A stretch of 64,000 bases of DNA from Gemmata massiliana (GTDB lineage: Bacteria; Planctomycetota; Planctomycetia; Gemmatales; Gemmataceae): positions 114,023 to 178,022 of the forward strand of contig HG799473.1 of NCBI GenBank assembly GCA_000531095.1, written 5' to 3'. Positions 26,327 through 34,492 of this stretch are shown piece after piece. The notes beneath the pieces were generated by a model, which saw only the letters and a list, made by a program, of their open reading frames with translations, was not told the DNA's origin and ran no database searches. Position numbers and translations under genes: made by a program. The stretch's first letter is position 1, and each line of letters begins with the position of its first letter.

Positions 26327-28033
26327 ATGGCGTCAACCGTCGCAAGTGTGGCTACCACGTTCCCGCTCCTTCAATCGAGCGCCACCACGACAACGACAAC
26401 GACTCGCCAAACAACGTCCCGCACCGACTCTTCCGACCCGTTCCAAACCGTACTCTCGCAGGCCACGAACGACGCCCGAGCCGCACAAGCGGCGAGCGAC
26501 GCGGCTCAAGCCGCCGTGGACACCCGCGCCGCCAACGACGCGGCCGCACGGGAACTCGCCAACCAACAGGCCGCCGATCAGGACGCCGCCGATCAAGATG
26601 CCGCGGACGCCGCGGCCGCACAGCTCGCGGCCACACTCGCTGCGGCCAACCAACTCGCACCGATCAACACAACGCCCGATACGGCGACCACCGGAACCAC
26701 CGGTGCCGGTCCCGGCCAAGTCCCGGCCGGTGCCCTGGGCGGGACGACGGGGGAACTCGCCCCGCCGAACGTTCCCACACAAAACAACCCGCTGTTCCGC
26801 CAGTTCGTTTCCGAGGCCGCGGCCCAAAACAACACGAGCGCCCCGGCCCCGGTCACCCAGGACACGAACACGAAACTGAACGCGAACACCGCGGCGACGG
26901 CCCTAACGACGCCCGCCGTTCCGCAAACGACCGCGACGACAACCACGACCGCGGCCGAGATCACAACCCAGGCGCAGACGCCCGCGGCAACCAACCTGGC
27001 CAGCACGATCGCCTCCGTGCAACCCGCACAGAAGCAGATCGTGGTTCCCCAGACGCCGATCGTCACCGGGCTGCAACCGAACCAACCGACAACGGGCGCG
27101 GCCCAACTGCCGACGCCGGTCGTGGCCCCGCAAGCCCCGGTCGAAGCGACCGCCCTGCCCGACGTGCAGGTCGGCAGCCGCCCCACCACCGCGGGCGAAC
27201 AGTTCGCTCAGATCGCGTCGGCCGCGGCGACGATCACTCAGAACAAGGCACCGGCCGCGACCGGGACCGAGACCAGCCCGTTCGCCACGCTCCTGGCCTC
27301 GACGACGGTTCCGACGGCCGCCGCTCCCGCACCAACGACCACCGCACCCGCAACGGTCAGCGTCCCCGCAACGACGAACGCCCTCGCGACCAACGCACTC
27401 ACGGCGACCGCGCTCACGAGCCCCACGGAAATCAACGCGGCCGCTGTGACCCGTGCCCCCACGCAGCTGGCGGAAATCGGCGAACTGGCTCGAAAAGAGA
27501 GCAACTTCGGCGACGCGACCGGGTCCACCAGCGCGGCCGCGGCGGGCACCTTCGCTCAAACCCTGACGACGCAAGCCCCCACCGCTCCGCAGCCGACCGC
27601 GACCGTCCAAGCCCCCACGCCGACCGCACAGGTCGCGGACGGGATCATTACCCACGCTCACGTAATCGCCCGCGGCGGGAAAACGGAGTTCCAGATCCGC
27701 CTCGACCCGCCCGAACTCGGCACGGTCCGCATCCGCCTGACGTCCGATGGTGACGGAATTAACGGACAAGTGGTGGTGGCGAGCGACTCCGTTCGCCGAA
27801 TGATTGAAAGTCAGTTGCCCGAGCTGCGGCAGCGTCTTGAAGCAACGGGTGTGACGGTTCAGAACCTGAACATCGCAACGGACTCTGGAACAGGGGCCGG
27901 ATCGGACGCCGGATCGCGAGCGTTCCGCTCGGAAACTCCGGCCGACACTGCCCGGCAAACTCCGGTAGCCACCGGGGTTCGACCTCGCCCCCCGACGGTC
28001 CGAGCGCCCGGCGCCCTCGACGTAATGGCCTAA
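26327..28033 (+). CDS. fliK: Flagellar hook-length control protein FliK
   Basis: 568 residues. The first 430 are low-complexity, rich in Ala, Thr, Pro and Gln, with almost no charged residues, as expected for an extended molecular ruler. The C-terminal export-switch domain is clear: GKTEFQIRLDPPELGTVRIR near residue 455, then VVVASDSVRRMIESQLPELRQRLEATGVTV, the FliK C-domain hallmark. FliK is secreted during hook growth and switches the exporter from hook to filament substrates by touching FlhB (not in this window). flgD follows after 41 bases and flgE after that, the usual neighbourhood. Confidence 0.9.
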   Translation: MASTVASVATTFPLLQSSATTTTTTTRQTTSRTDSSDPFQTVLSQATNDARAAQAASDAAQAAVDTRAANDAAARELANQQAADQDAADQDAADAAAAQLAATLAAANQLAPINTTPDTATTGTTGAGPGQVPAGALGGTTGELAPPNVPTQNNPLFRQFVSEAAAQNNTSAPAPVTQDTNTKLNANTAATALTTPAVPQTTATTTTTAAEITTQAQTPAATNLASTIASVQPAQKQIVVPQTPIVTGLQPNQPTTGAAQLPTPVVAPQAPVEATALPDVQVGSRPTTAGEQFAQIASAAATITQNKAPAATGTETSPFATLLASTTVPTAAAPAPTTTAPATVSVPATTNALATNALTATALTSPTEINAAAVTRAPTQLAEIGELARKESNFGDATGSTSAAAAGTFAQTLTTQAPTAPQPTATVQAPTPTAQVADGIITHAHVIARGGKTEFQIRLDPPELGTVRIRLTSDGDGINGQVVVASDSVRRMIESQLPELRQRLEATGVTVQNLNIATDSGTGAGSDAGSRAFRSETPADTARQTPVATGVRPRPPTVRAPGALDVMA

Positions 28034-28074
28034 GCCCGATCCCTTAAACAAGTTAACGACAGGAGAACGTTACA

Positions 28075-28431
28075 ATGGCCACTAACCTCGCCGGCATCGG
28101 GCAGGACCAGTTCCTCCAACTGCTCATCGCGCAGCTCAAGAACCAGGATCCGCTGTCGCCGGTTGATAACAGCCAGTTCATCACCCAACTGGCCCAGCTT
28201 AACACGGTTCAAGGTCTCCAAGACCTGAACGCGAGCTTCTCGCAACAGCTCAAGTTGCAGCAACTCACCCAGGGAGCGGACCTGATTGGTAAGACGGTCG
28301 AGTACCTCCCGAACGGTGCGACCGATTTCAAGACCGGGAAGGTCACCTCGGTCGAAGCACAAAACGGCAGCTTCGTGCTGCAAGTCGGGTCCGACTCGGT
28401 GACCCTCGATCAGATTCAATCGGTCCGTTAA
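28075..28431 (+). CDS. flgD: Hook assembly scaffold FlgD, short form
   Basis: 118 residues. The N-terminal FlgD signature is complete: GQDQFLQLLIAQLKNQDPLSPVDNSQFI (residues 9-36) and ALNTVQGLQDLN-like AQLNTVQGLQDLN. FlgD caps the growing hook and is discarded later. The E. coli protein has about 230 residues with an Ig-like and a Tudor-like half; here only a short beta segment follows (LIGKTVEYLPNG, GKVTSVEAQNGSFVLQVG), resembling the Tudor-like part, so the FlgD Ig domain is missing. The start has AGGAG 10 bases upstream. It lies between fliK and flgE. Confidence 0.9.
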   Translation: MATNLAGIGQDQFLQLLIAQLKNQDPLSPVDNSQFITQLAQLNTVQGLQDLNASFSQQLKLQQLTQGADLIGKTVEYLPNGATDFKTGKVTSVEAQNGSFVLQVGSDSVTLDQIQSVR

Positions 28432-28516
28432 CCAAAAACCCGAACTCATTACCGTTTCTTAACCTAGACTCGCAACCAGCTTCCACAACACTCGAACACA
28501 CCAGGAGTTACTCGCA

Positions 28517-29773
28517 ATGTCTTTGAACGCTCTCTTCATCGGTTCCAGCGGCCTGACCACGAACTCGGCCGCTCTCGACGTGATCGGTAACAACCTCGCG
28601 AACCTCAACACGACCGGCTTCAAGAGCCAGCGGATGTTGTTCAAAGACGTTGTGTACCAGACGATCAACAGCGGGTCGACCGCGTCGACCAACGTCGGCG
28701 GCACGAACCCGACCCAGTTCGGGTTCGGCGTCGGTACCGGGTCGATCGGAACGATGTTCGCCCAGGGTAACCTGAACCCGACCGGGCGCAACCTGGACGC
28801 CGGGATCCAGGGCAGCGGGTTCTTCGTGCTGAAGAGCACCGACAGCGTGGTGTACTCACGGGCCGGCGGGTTCGACGTGGACGCGGCCGGCTACTTGGTG
28901 GACCCGAGCACCGGGTTCCGCGTGCAGCGGTTCGGTGCGGTGGGTGAAGGGAGCGCGACCACCCCGACGTTCCAAACCGCCGGGAACTTGGACATCAAGA
29001 TCCCGTTCGGCACGGGCGTCGCGGGCTTCGCGACGACCGAAGTGAGCTACCAGGGGAACCTGAGCACCGCGCTACAGGTCGGTGAGGTGGCCACGACCGC
29101 GATCCAGGTCTACGACTCGCAGAGCACCCCCCGCGCCCTGACCGTCACGTTCACCAAGACGGCCGCGAACACCTACACCGCGACCGCGACCGTCAGCGGC
29201 GGGACCGCGACCGTCACCGGCGGGCCGATCACGTTCGACACGGCCGGTATGCTGGTCAGCCCGGCGACATTGAGCGTGGCACTCACGGGTATCGCCGGGG
29301 CCGCGACGACGCAGACGGTCACGCTGAATCTCGGGACCGCCGGGACCGCGGACGGGTTGTCACAGTTCGGTGGGGCCACCACCGCCAGCGCCGTGAACCA
29401 GGACGGGTCCGGGTTCGGCACCCTGACGGACGTGTCCATCGGCTCGGACGGCGTCCTCTCGGGCAAGTTCAGCAACGGCCGCACCCTCTCGCTGGCCCAG
29501 CTCGCGATCGCCGGGTTCAACAACGAGGGCGGTCTGATCCGGACCGGGAGCAACTACTTCCAGTCGTCGGTTTCGTCGGGTGAGGCCCTGGTCGGGGTCG
29601 CCGGACAGGGCGGGCGCGGCTCGACCGTGGGCGGCGCACTGGAGGCCTCGAACGTCGACATCGCGAACGAGTTCGCGAAGCTCATCATCGCCCAGCGCGG
29701 GTTCGAGGTGAACGCGAAAACGGTCTCCACGACCAGCGACACGCTCCAGTCGCTGGTAGCGATCCTCCGCTAA
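28517..29773 (+). CDS. flgE: Flagellar hook protein FlgE
   Basis: 418 residues. The N-terminal rod/hook motif is present (SLNALFIGSSGLTTNSAALD, then VIGNNLANLNTTGFKSQR), and the C-terminus carries the matching helix (ALEASNVDIANEFAKLIIAQ, RGFEVNAKTVSTTSDTLQSL). The centre contains hook-specific beta domains (LNPTGRNLDAGIQGSGFF near residue 77, VSYQGNLSTALQVG). AGGAG lies 10 bases before the ATG. It is the last gene of the plus-strand unit; its stop is 3 bases from the end of fliO on the other strand, with no terminator between. Confidence 0.92.
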   Translation: MSLNALFIGSSGLTTNSAALDVIGNNLANLNTTGFKSQRMLFKDVVYQTINSGSTASTNVGGTNPTQFGFGVGTGSIGTMFAQGNLNPTGRNLDAGIQGSGFFVLKSTDSVVYSRAGGFDVDAAGYLVDPSTGFRVQRFGAVGEGSATTPTFQTAGNLDIKIPFGTGVAGFATTEVSYQGNLSTALQVGEVATTAIQVYDSQSTPRALTVTFTKTAANTYTATATVSGGTATVTGGPITFDTAGMLVSPATLSVALTGIAGAATTQTVTLNLGTAGTADGLSQFGGATTASAVNQDGSGFGTLTDVSIGSDGVLSGKFSNGRTLSLAQLAIAGFNNEGGLIRTGSNYFQSSVSSGEALVGVAGQGGRGSTVGGALEASNVDIANEFAKLIIAQRGFEVNAKTVSTTSDTLQSLVAILR

Positions 29774-29776
29774 CAC

Positions 29777-30477
29777 TTAACGCAGGGCGGCGTCTCGCGA
29801 AATGATCGGCTCGTCGTTCGGGCGGTTCACGAGGCGCTGCATGAGTTGTTGAACGTCGTCCGCAGACCACTTCGGCACCGCCGGCGCCACGGGCGCGGGT
29901 GGTGCCGGTTCCTTTTCCGGTCCCGGTTCGGCCGCCGTGTTCAGCGTGGCCGAAAAGGAGAACACTTGCGGCCGCACGGGGGCCGGCTGTTCCGCCGGTT
30001 CGGTCACCCGGGGCGTCGGTACTGGTGCCGTCCGCCTTGCGCCAAGCGCGGGCGCCGGTTGTTCCGCCGGTTCGGTTGTCTCGTTCGCTTCGTTTAGTGC
30101 GGCGTCAAACGGCTCCGCGAGAACGACCATCGAGCGGAGGCCCGTGCCGTCGGTGGTCACCGCGACCGTTTGGCCGTCCACCGAAAGAATGTGGACGGCC
30201 AAACGGTCGCGGTGACCACCGACGGCTCGTGCTTCAGGCGCCCGCCCCCGTCGCCCGCTCCGCCCATCGGCTGATTGAGCCGGCGCGCGAGCCACAGAAC
30301 CACCGCACACAGCCCGATGAGAACGACCGTCATCAGAATAAGCCGGAGCACCAGCGCGCCGATGTCCGGCGGGGCCGGGGCCGTGGGCGGGGCGTACTCC
30401 AACCCGCTCGTCGGTCCCGCGAACAACGGGGAAGCGGTCCCCAGCGACACCGCGAGTGCGACGAGCGTCCGTGTCAC
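29777..30477 (-). pseudogene. fliO: Flagellar export protein FliO, frame broken at a perfect palindrome
   Basis: The gene starts at 30477 with a signal-like segment (MTRTLVALAVSLGTASPLFA) and the single membrane helix typical of FliO (LILMTVVLIGLCAVVLWLAR), then GGGRLKHE. At a 36-bp foldback (30146-30226) the frame is lost and stops at 30157. Another frame takes over with HILSVDGQTVAVTTDG and GLRSMVVLAEPFD, the usual FliO cytoplasmic domain, followed by a long Pro/Ala/Glu-rich tail to 29777. So the gene is one unit with a net loss of one base or gain of two inside the palindrome. It overlaps fliN by 4 bases. FliO helps assemble the FliPQR gate. Confidence 0.8.
30146..30226. repeat. Perfect 36-bp inverted repeat with 9-base loop inside fliO
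   Basis: Arms 30146-30181 and 30191-30226 are exact reverse complements; the loop is CGAAAGAAT. On the coding strand the second arm encodes the genuine FliO peptide VDGQTVAVTTDG; the first arm is its mirror image and has no sensible FliO meaning. Beyond the arms the similarity continues weakly for about 10 bases. Confidence 0.95.
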
Positions 30478-30836
30478 AAGTCGGTCCTTCCGATTCGGGG
30501 CGGGAGCAGGTTCTTGATGCGCACGGCGAAGTGCTCGTTAACGACCACCACTTCGCCGACCGCGAACGGCACCCCGCGAACGGTCAGTTCGATCGGGGCG
30601 TTAATGAGTTCGTCCAGTTCCACGACGGACCCGGGGCCGAGCGTGAGGATCTCCGCGATCGGCAGGACCGTGTGGCCGAGCCGGGCGGTAATGGTAATGG
30701 GCACGTCGCGCAGCGAGTCCAGCGTGGCGCCCGAGCCGCTCGCGGCCGCGGGGTCCAGTTCCGGGAACTGCGGGTGCTTGGCCACCACCGCGGGGTCAGC
30801 GTCGGTGGGGTCGGTCGTGGTAGTCGGTTCGGCCAT
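30474..30836 (-). CDS. fliN: Flagellar motor switch protein FliN
   Basis: 120 residues. An acidic, Pro-rich N-terminus is followed by the SpoA (surface presentation of antigens) domain: LDSLRDVPITITARLGHTVL, EILTLGPGSVVELD, APIELTVRGVPFAVGEVVVV and FAVRIKNLLPP. The order and spacing are those of FliN, the rim protein of the cytoplasmic C-ring that binds FliH and contacts FliM. Its start lies 25 bases after the fliM stop, and its end overlaps fliO by 4 bases (ATGA), so fliL-fliM-fliN-fliO are tightly coupled. Confidence 0.93.
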   Translation of the reverse strand: MAEPTTTTDPTDADPAVVAKHPQFPELDPAAASGSGATLDSLRDVPITITARLGHTVLPIAEILTLGPGSVVELDELINAPIELTVRGVPFAVGEVVVVNEHFAVRIKNLLPPRIGRTDL

Positions 30837-30861
30837 AGGTCGCGTCTCGCTCGCGGGTCGG

Positions 30862-31713
30862 TCAATCTCCGGTAATGGTATCGACTACGACCGCCGCCCG
30901 GTCGCCGACAACCCCCGGCCACACGCGGAACTTCCGCGTCCCGGACACCAGCCCCTCGAGGGGCTGGGTCACCTTCTGATCAAAAACAACGACGTCCCCG
31001 GGCACTAGGCTCGTAACGTCGTGCATTGTGAGATCGGCTTTTCCGAGCACCACCGTCATTTCTACATTCATTTCGCGAACCAAAGTCTCGATCACCTCGC
31101 GCGGCACCGGCGCGACCTGCTCGACCGGCGCAGCCCCGAGATCCTCCCACGGACCGGTCCGGGCGAGCATCAGGTAAACGGGCTGCGCGCCGAACGGCCC
31201 GGTGATCGTGATGGTCGCGACCATCACGCGCTCGTTCCCGGCGCGCCACACGGCCGACGGGATCGACGGGGCACTCACGTCGAGCGCGGGCGGCACGCGG
31301 GCCGGCCAGCTCTTCGTCAGCGGGTTGATGAACAGTTCGCGGACCAGGTGGGGGACGAGCGAGAGTTCCAGCGGGGTCGCTTCGCGCCCGGCCGGGAGCT
31401 CGGCCGGGGCCTCACCGACGAGGCCGGAGAGCAGTGCGAGGAAGAGCGGGTTGGGGAGCGCGAGGAGCGCGGCGCCGGTGCCGATGATGTCGGGCGTGGC
31501 CAGCACGATCCCGACGGCCCCCTCGGGGAGGGCGTGGATGCTGGCCGTCGCGGTCGGCGTCTCGAGGCCCGCGAACTGGAACGTCGCGGGATAGGGGAGC
31601 GTAGAAGCGGCGGCTTCGGTGGCCCAGCGGCAGGCGCTCGTGAGCCACGCCGAAACGTTGCGTTCGATCTGCCCAAGCGGGGGCTTCCGGAAGTCGAACT
31701 CGGCCGGGGTCAT
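30862..31713 (-). CDS. fliM: Flagellar motor switch protein FliM, short N-terminus
   Basis: 283 residues. It starts directly with the FliM middle-domain lead (AEFDFRKPPLGQIERNVSAW) and ends in a SpoA-type C-domain (NVEMTVVLGKADLTMHDV, VPGDVVVFDQKV). Normal FliM is about 320-350 residues and begins with a short peptide of the LSQxEIDALL type that binds phosphorylated CheY; that segment is missing here, and no in-frame upstream start could supply it because the gene overlaps fliL by 4 bases. Rotation switching would need another CheY contact, for example FliN. Otherwise the protein looks intact. Confidence 0.9.
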   Translation of the reverse strand: MTPAEFDFRKPPLGQIERNVSAWLTSACRWATEAAASTLPYPATFQFAGLETPTATASIHALPEGAVGIVLATPDIIGTGAALLALPNPLFLALLSGLVGEAPAELPAGREATPLELSLVPHLVRELFINPLTKSWPARVPPALDVSAPSIPSAVWRAGNERVMVATITITGPFGAQPVYLMLARTGPWEDLGAAPVEQVAPVPREVIETLVREMNVEMTVVLGKADLTMHDVTSLVPGDVVVFDQKVTQPLEGLVSGTRKFRVWPGVVGDRAAVVVDTITGD

Positions 31714-32210
31714 TGGACTACGTACTCTTCAAATAAGACGGCCCGGATGCGGCTGTTGCCGTCGGGGTAGAGAACTTCCTCGATCCGTTCGAGCAGTTCC
31801 CGCTGCATCCGTTGAACACCGACCGATCCGCTCACGTCCTTCGTGTTCTTCCCGGCCAGGTGCCCGATCAGCGTGCTCTTCACGGCCGCCTTCTTCTTGG
31901 TCACCAGCTCGGTCATTTCCTTCTCGGCCTCGGCGTCGACGAGGATCGCGATCTTCGTCCGCAGGTAGCGCTGCTGGCGCTCCTCGGCCAGGTTCACGGT
32001 CACCTCGCCGAACGGCACGATCGCGGTCTTGTTGTCCTTGCCCTTGGCCTTGCTCTTCTCTTTGTCCTTGTCCGCGGCCTTGCCGAACGGGAGCGCCCCG
32101 CCCATCGCCATCGGCACCACGGCCCCGCCCGCGATCGCGACGAGGCACACAACGATCAGAAGCAGTTTACGGCTTTTCTTGCGCGGGGCTCCGGCGGCGG
32201 GCGTTGACAC
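31710..32210 (-). CDS. fliL: Flagellar basal-body protein FliL
   Basis: 166 residues from a GTG at 32210 with GAGGAG 8 bases upstream. A basic cytoplasmic start (GAPRKKSRK) and one membrane helix (LLLIVVCLVAIAGGAVVPMAM) lead to a Lys-rich linker (KDKEKSKAKGKDNK) and the periplasmic FliL domain: VPFGEVTVNLAEERQQRYLR, ILVDAEAEKEMTELVTKKKA and RIRAVLFEEYVVQ. FliL surrounds the stator and modulates torque. It opens the fliLMNO unit, after a terminator-like region. Confidence 0.9.
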   Translation of the reverse strand: MSTPAAGAPRKKSRKLLLIVVCLVAIAGGAVVPMAMGGALPFGKAADKDKEKSKAKGKDNKTAIVPFGEVTVNLAEERQQRYLRTKIAILVDAEAEKEMTELVTKKKAAVKSTLIGHLAGKNTKDVSGSVGVQRMQRELLERIEEVLYPDGNSRIRAVLFEEYVVQ

Positions 32211-32260
32211 GGTACGAACTCCTCGTTGAGTGTTGACTCATGGTTCGCGTCCGTGCGAGT

Positions 32261-32357
32261 GAAAAATTAGTGTGGAGCCGGAACGTCGGCTCCCGGAGCG
32301 TCGTGCTCCGTATTTGTGGCTCTAAATATCTCTTAGGACACCGATGCCCGAATCGGT
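32261..32357 (-). terminator. Stacked hairpins and T-run between the lipoprotein genes and fliL
   Basis: Reading the minus strand, three short perfect hairpins follow one another: ACCGAT/ATCGGT (32357-32340), CGGAGC/GCTCCG (32310-32294) and GGAGCCG/CGGCTCC (32293-32274). The last is followed by TAATTTTTC. The third hairpin with the T-run is a good intrinsic terminator for the lipoprotein unit ending at 32386; the promoter of fliLMNO may lie in the same gap. Confidence 0.55.
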
Positions 32358-32385
32358 GGCACAAACCACCTTTACGAGCGACTGT

Positions 32386-33204
32386 TTACTTCATAGTTCC
32401 TGCCGCGGGCACAACTGGCGCGCCTGGCGCGAGCCCCGGGGCACACCCCACCTGGCAGTTCCCCGCGGTTCCCGGTCCCATCCCCGCTCCGCCGCCCATC
32501 ACGACGCCGGGAACGGGCAGCCCCAGGAGCGTGAGCACGGCCTCGCGGCCCACGAACCGGCGAAACAGGTTCGGCGAATCGAGCGCGATGTCGGCGGCGA
32601 AACTGTCGTCGCTCGCGATCACGTGGTTGCGGATCCACGGCGGGCGCTCGCGGGCGCGCTCCCGGTAGGTGACCCGGACCCGTTCCGCGATCGCCAGATC
32701 GGTCGAGTCCCACAACCCGTCCACCGACGCGACGACCTTGCCCTCCTGTGACCCGACCGCCTGAATCACCAGCCCCAAGCGGGGGCGCGGGTACGGCGAG
32801 TAGTTCGACACGGTGCCGTGGATCACCACGTCCGCGTTCGTGGCCATCGCGATGTCGTACAGCAGCACCTCGTCGAAGCGCCCGCCGCACCGCACCTGGG
32901 CCGCGAGGATCGCGCGGTCGTCGGGCGGGGTCGAGATCACCTCGAACCGGCCGGCCCGCTGCAGCTCCGCCGCGAACGCATCCCGTGCCTCTTCGCCGGC
33001 CCGCGTGTACCCCGACTCGTTCCGGAACGGCAGCACAGCCACCCGGCGGACGTTCTCCCACTGCCACCCGTCGAGGTGGTACTGACTGAACGTCGGCGGG
33101 GCGGGCGGAACCCGGTCCCTCTGTTTCACCTTTTCGAGCAGCCCGCAGCCGCCCGCGAGGGCCGCGGTCAGCACCGCGGCGGCACCCATCAGTCGCTTTT
33201 TCAT
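32386..33204 (-). CDS. Lipoprotein with TolB/FlgO-like domain, flagellar cluster
   Basis: 272 residues. It begins with a lipoprotein signal (MKKRLMGAAAVLTAALAGGC), the lipobox LAGGC placing the lipid at Cys20. The mature part contains RRVAVLPFRNESGYTRAG, AFAAELQRAGRFEVIS and VVIHGTVSNYSPYPRPRLGL, the pattern of outer-membrane nucleotide-free TolB-N / CsgG-like or FlgO-like domains. A Gly/Pro-rich C-terminus closes it. It overlaps the preceding lipoprotein gene by 4 bases. In Vibrio, FlgO, FlgP and FlgT are lipoproteins or periplasmic proteins of the flagellar outer rings; the same role here is inference from the position between flgL and fliL. Confidence 0.75.
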   Translation of the reverse strand: MKKRLMGAAAVLTAALAGGCGLLEKVKQRDRVPPAPPTFSQYHLDGWQWENVRRVAVLPFRNESGYTRAGEEARDAFAAELQRAGRFEVISTPPDDRAILAAQVRCGGRFDEVLLYDIAMATNADVVIHGTVSNYSPYPRPRLGLVIQAVGSQEGKVVASVDGLWDSTDLAIAERVRVTYRERARERPPWIRNHVIASDDSFAADIALDSPNLFRRFVGREAVLTLLGLPVPGVVMGGGAGMGPGTAGNCQVGCAPGLAPGAPVVPAAGTMK

Positions 33205-34067
33205 GGCTCCCTCCGGGCGGGCGGGAGCAGTTTCTCGAGCGCCCCGATCATCAGCTTCAGCATCTCGATGTCCTCGCGCTCCAACTGCCGGATCTTCTCC
33301 TGGAGCGCGGTGATATCGGACTTCTGCGTCGAGATGATGCCCCGGGCCTTATCGACCTCGGCCTGGGCCGCCTCGACCTCGCGCATCGCTTCCACGAGCG
33401 CCTGCTCGCGTTTGAGGCCCTGGTTCTCCAGTTCCTTGATGCGGGCCACGAGTTCGCGGTTCTGTGCGAAGACCAGTTCCAACTGCCGCGTCAACTCGAC
33501 GACACGGTCTGTGGGCACCTCGTTGGGCCCGAGGTTCCAGGTCTTGCCGTACACAGTTGGGGCCGGCAACACGTTCGGGTTCGGTGCGCCCGGGACGCCT
33601 GGACCACCCGGAACACCGGTTCCCGGAGTGACGGGATTTCCCGGAGCGCCCGGCGCGGCGGGATTTCCCGGAGCGCCCGGGGCCGTAACCGGCGGCGCCG
33701 ATCCGGTGCCGGTGCCGGTGCCGGTGCCGTGACCCGTTGCACCGGGAACCGGGGGCAAGTTCGCCGGCGGGAGCGCCGTCGGGCGCGGTTGCGCGAGCGG
33801 CTGACCCGGGGGCGAGGATTGATACCCGACCGGCTGACCGCCGGTCAACTCGAATTTGTTCGCGCCGACGACCGGCTCGCCGGGCTCCGTCGCCCCGGCC
33901 TGGATCACGCCACCGGAACCGGGCTTGTCGGGGCTTCCGAAAGCGGACTTGCCGTAGGGCGGCGGGACCACCGTCGCATCGGGTCGGGAACCGCGAAGCG
34001 GGGTGCAGCCCGCCGCGACCGCGGCGAGTGCGAACAAGCCCGACAGAATGATGTACCGTCGGTTCAC
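33201..34067 (-). CDS. Lipoprotein with collagen-like linker and C-terminal coiled coil
   Basis: 288 residues from a GTG at 34067 with GGAGG 5 bases upstream. The lipoprotein signal ends in AVAAGC (lipid at Cys20). The centre is rich in Gly, Pro, Ala and Thr (GTGTGTGTGSAPP, APGNPAAPGAPGNP), encoded by a CCGGTG-type nucleotide repeat that could vary in length. The C-terminal third is a coiled coil (LTRQLELVFAQNRELVARIK, REVEAAQAEVDKARG, ITALQEKIRQLERED). It overlaps the next lipoprotein gene by 4 bases (ATGA). An extended tether from the outer membrane with a helical end is likely; the function is unknown. Confidence 0.75.
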   Translation of the reverse strand: MNRRYIILSGLFALAAVAAGCTPLRGSRPDATVVPPPYGKSAFGSPDKPGSGGVIQAGATEPGEPVVGANKFELTGGQPVGYQSSPPGQPLAQPRPTALPPANLPPVPGATGHGTGTGTGTGSAPPVTAPGAPGNPAAPGAPGNPVTPGTGVPGGPGVPGAPNPNVLPAPTVYGKTWNLGPNEVPTDRVVELTRQLELVFAQNRELVARIKELENQGLKREQALVEAMREVEAAQAEVDKARGIISTQKSDITALQEKIRQLEREDIEMLKLMIGALEKLLPPARREP

Positions 34068-34121
34068 CGCTCCCTCCCTGGAGCCTGAGCCATGATCGTC
34101 AACCGGCCGCGCGGCCGGTCC

Positions 34122-34331
34122 TCAATATTCGCACCGGATGCGGATCCGTTCCCCACAGGAACAGACCACCTCGATCGCCTGAACCACATCGCCTTCACGA
34201 ATCACGCGGACCGTCGGTTCGCCCGGCGCCCCCCCCGGGGCCGGCGCGCCGATCCGGACCGCTTCTTCGGAGACCCGCACGCGAGTGGCGCGTACCACCG
34301 GGCTGCCGGCCCCGGCTCGTCCCTCGTCCAT
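34122..34331 (-). CDS. Small Cys-containing protein of the flagellar cluster
   Basis: 69 residues from the ATG at 34331, where AGGAGG stands 7 bases upstream; the longer upstream frame lacks any support. Sequence features: a Gly/Ala/Pro-rich middle (IGAPAPGGAPGEP), then VRVIREGDVVQAIEVVCSCG and the end ERIRIRCEY. The CxCG...C pattern near the C-terminus could bind a metal, but there are only three Cys. It precedes the two lipoprotein genes by 54 bases on the same strand. No family recognised. Confidence 0.7.
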   Translation of the reverse strand: MDEGRAGAGSPVVRATRVRVSEEAVRIGAPAPGGAPGEPTVRVIREGDVVQAIEVVCSCGERIRIRCEY

Positions 34332-34492
34332 GCCCCGCCTCCTGCAAGCACTGACGCATTCAATTGTGTAAAGTAGGCCCGCGATATAACGGCCCCCGGG
34401 TGTCGTGTCAACACACGCTGGCGCGCGGGGTGCTACAAACGAACGAAGGCACACGCGCGTGTGCCTTCGAGGGAATCGGGTGGTCCCGAGTA

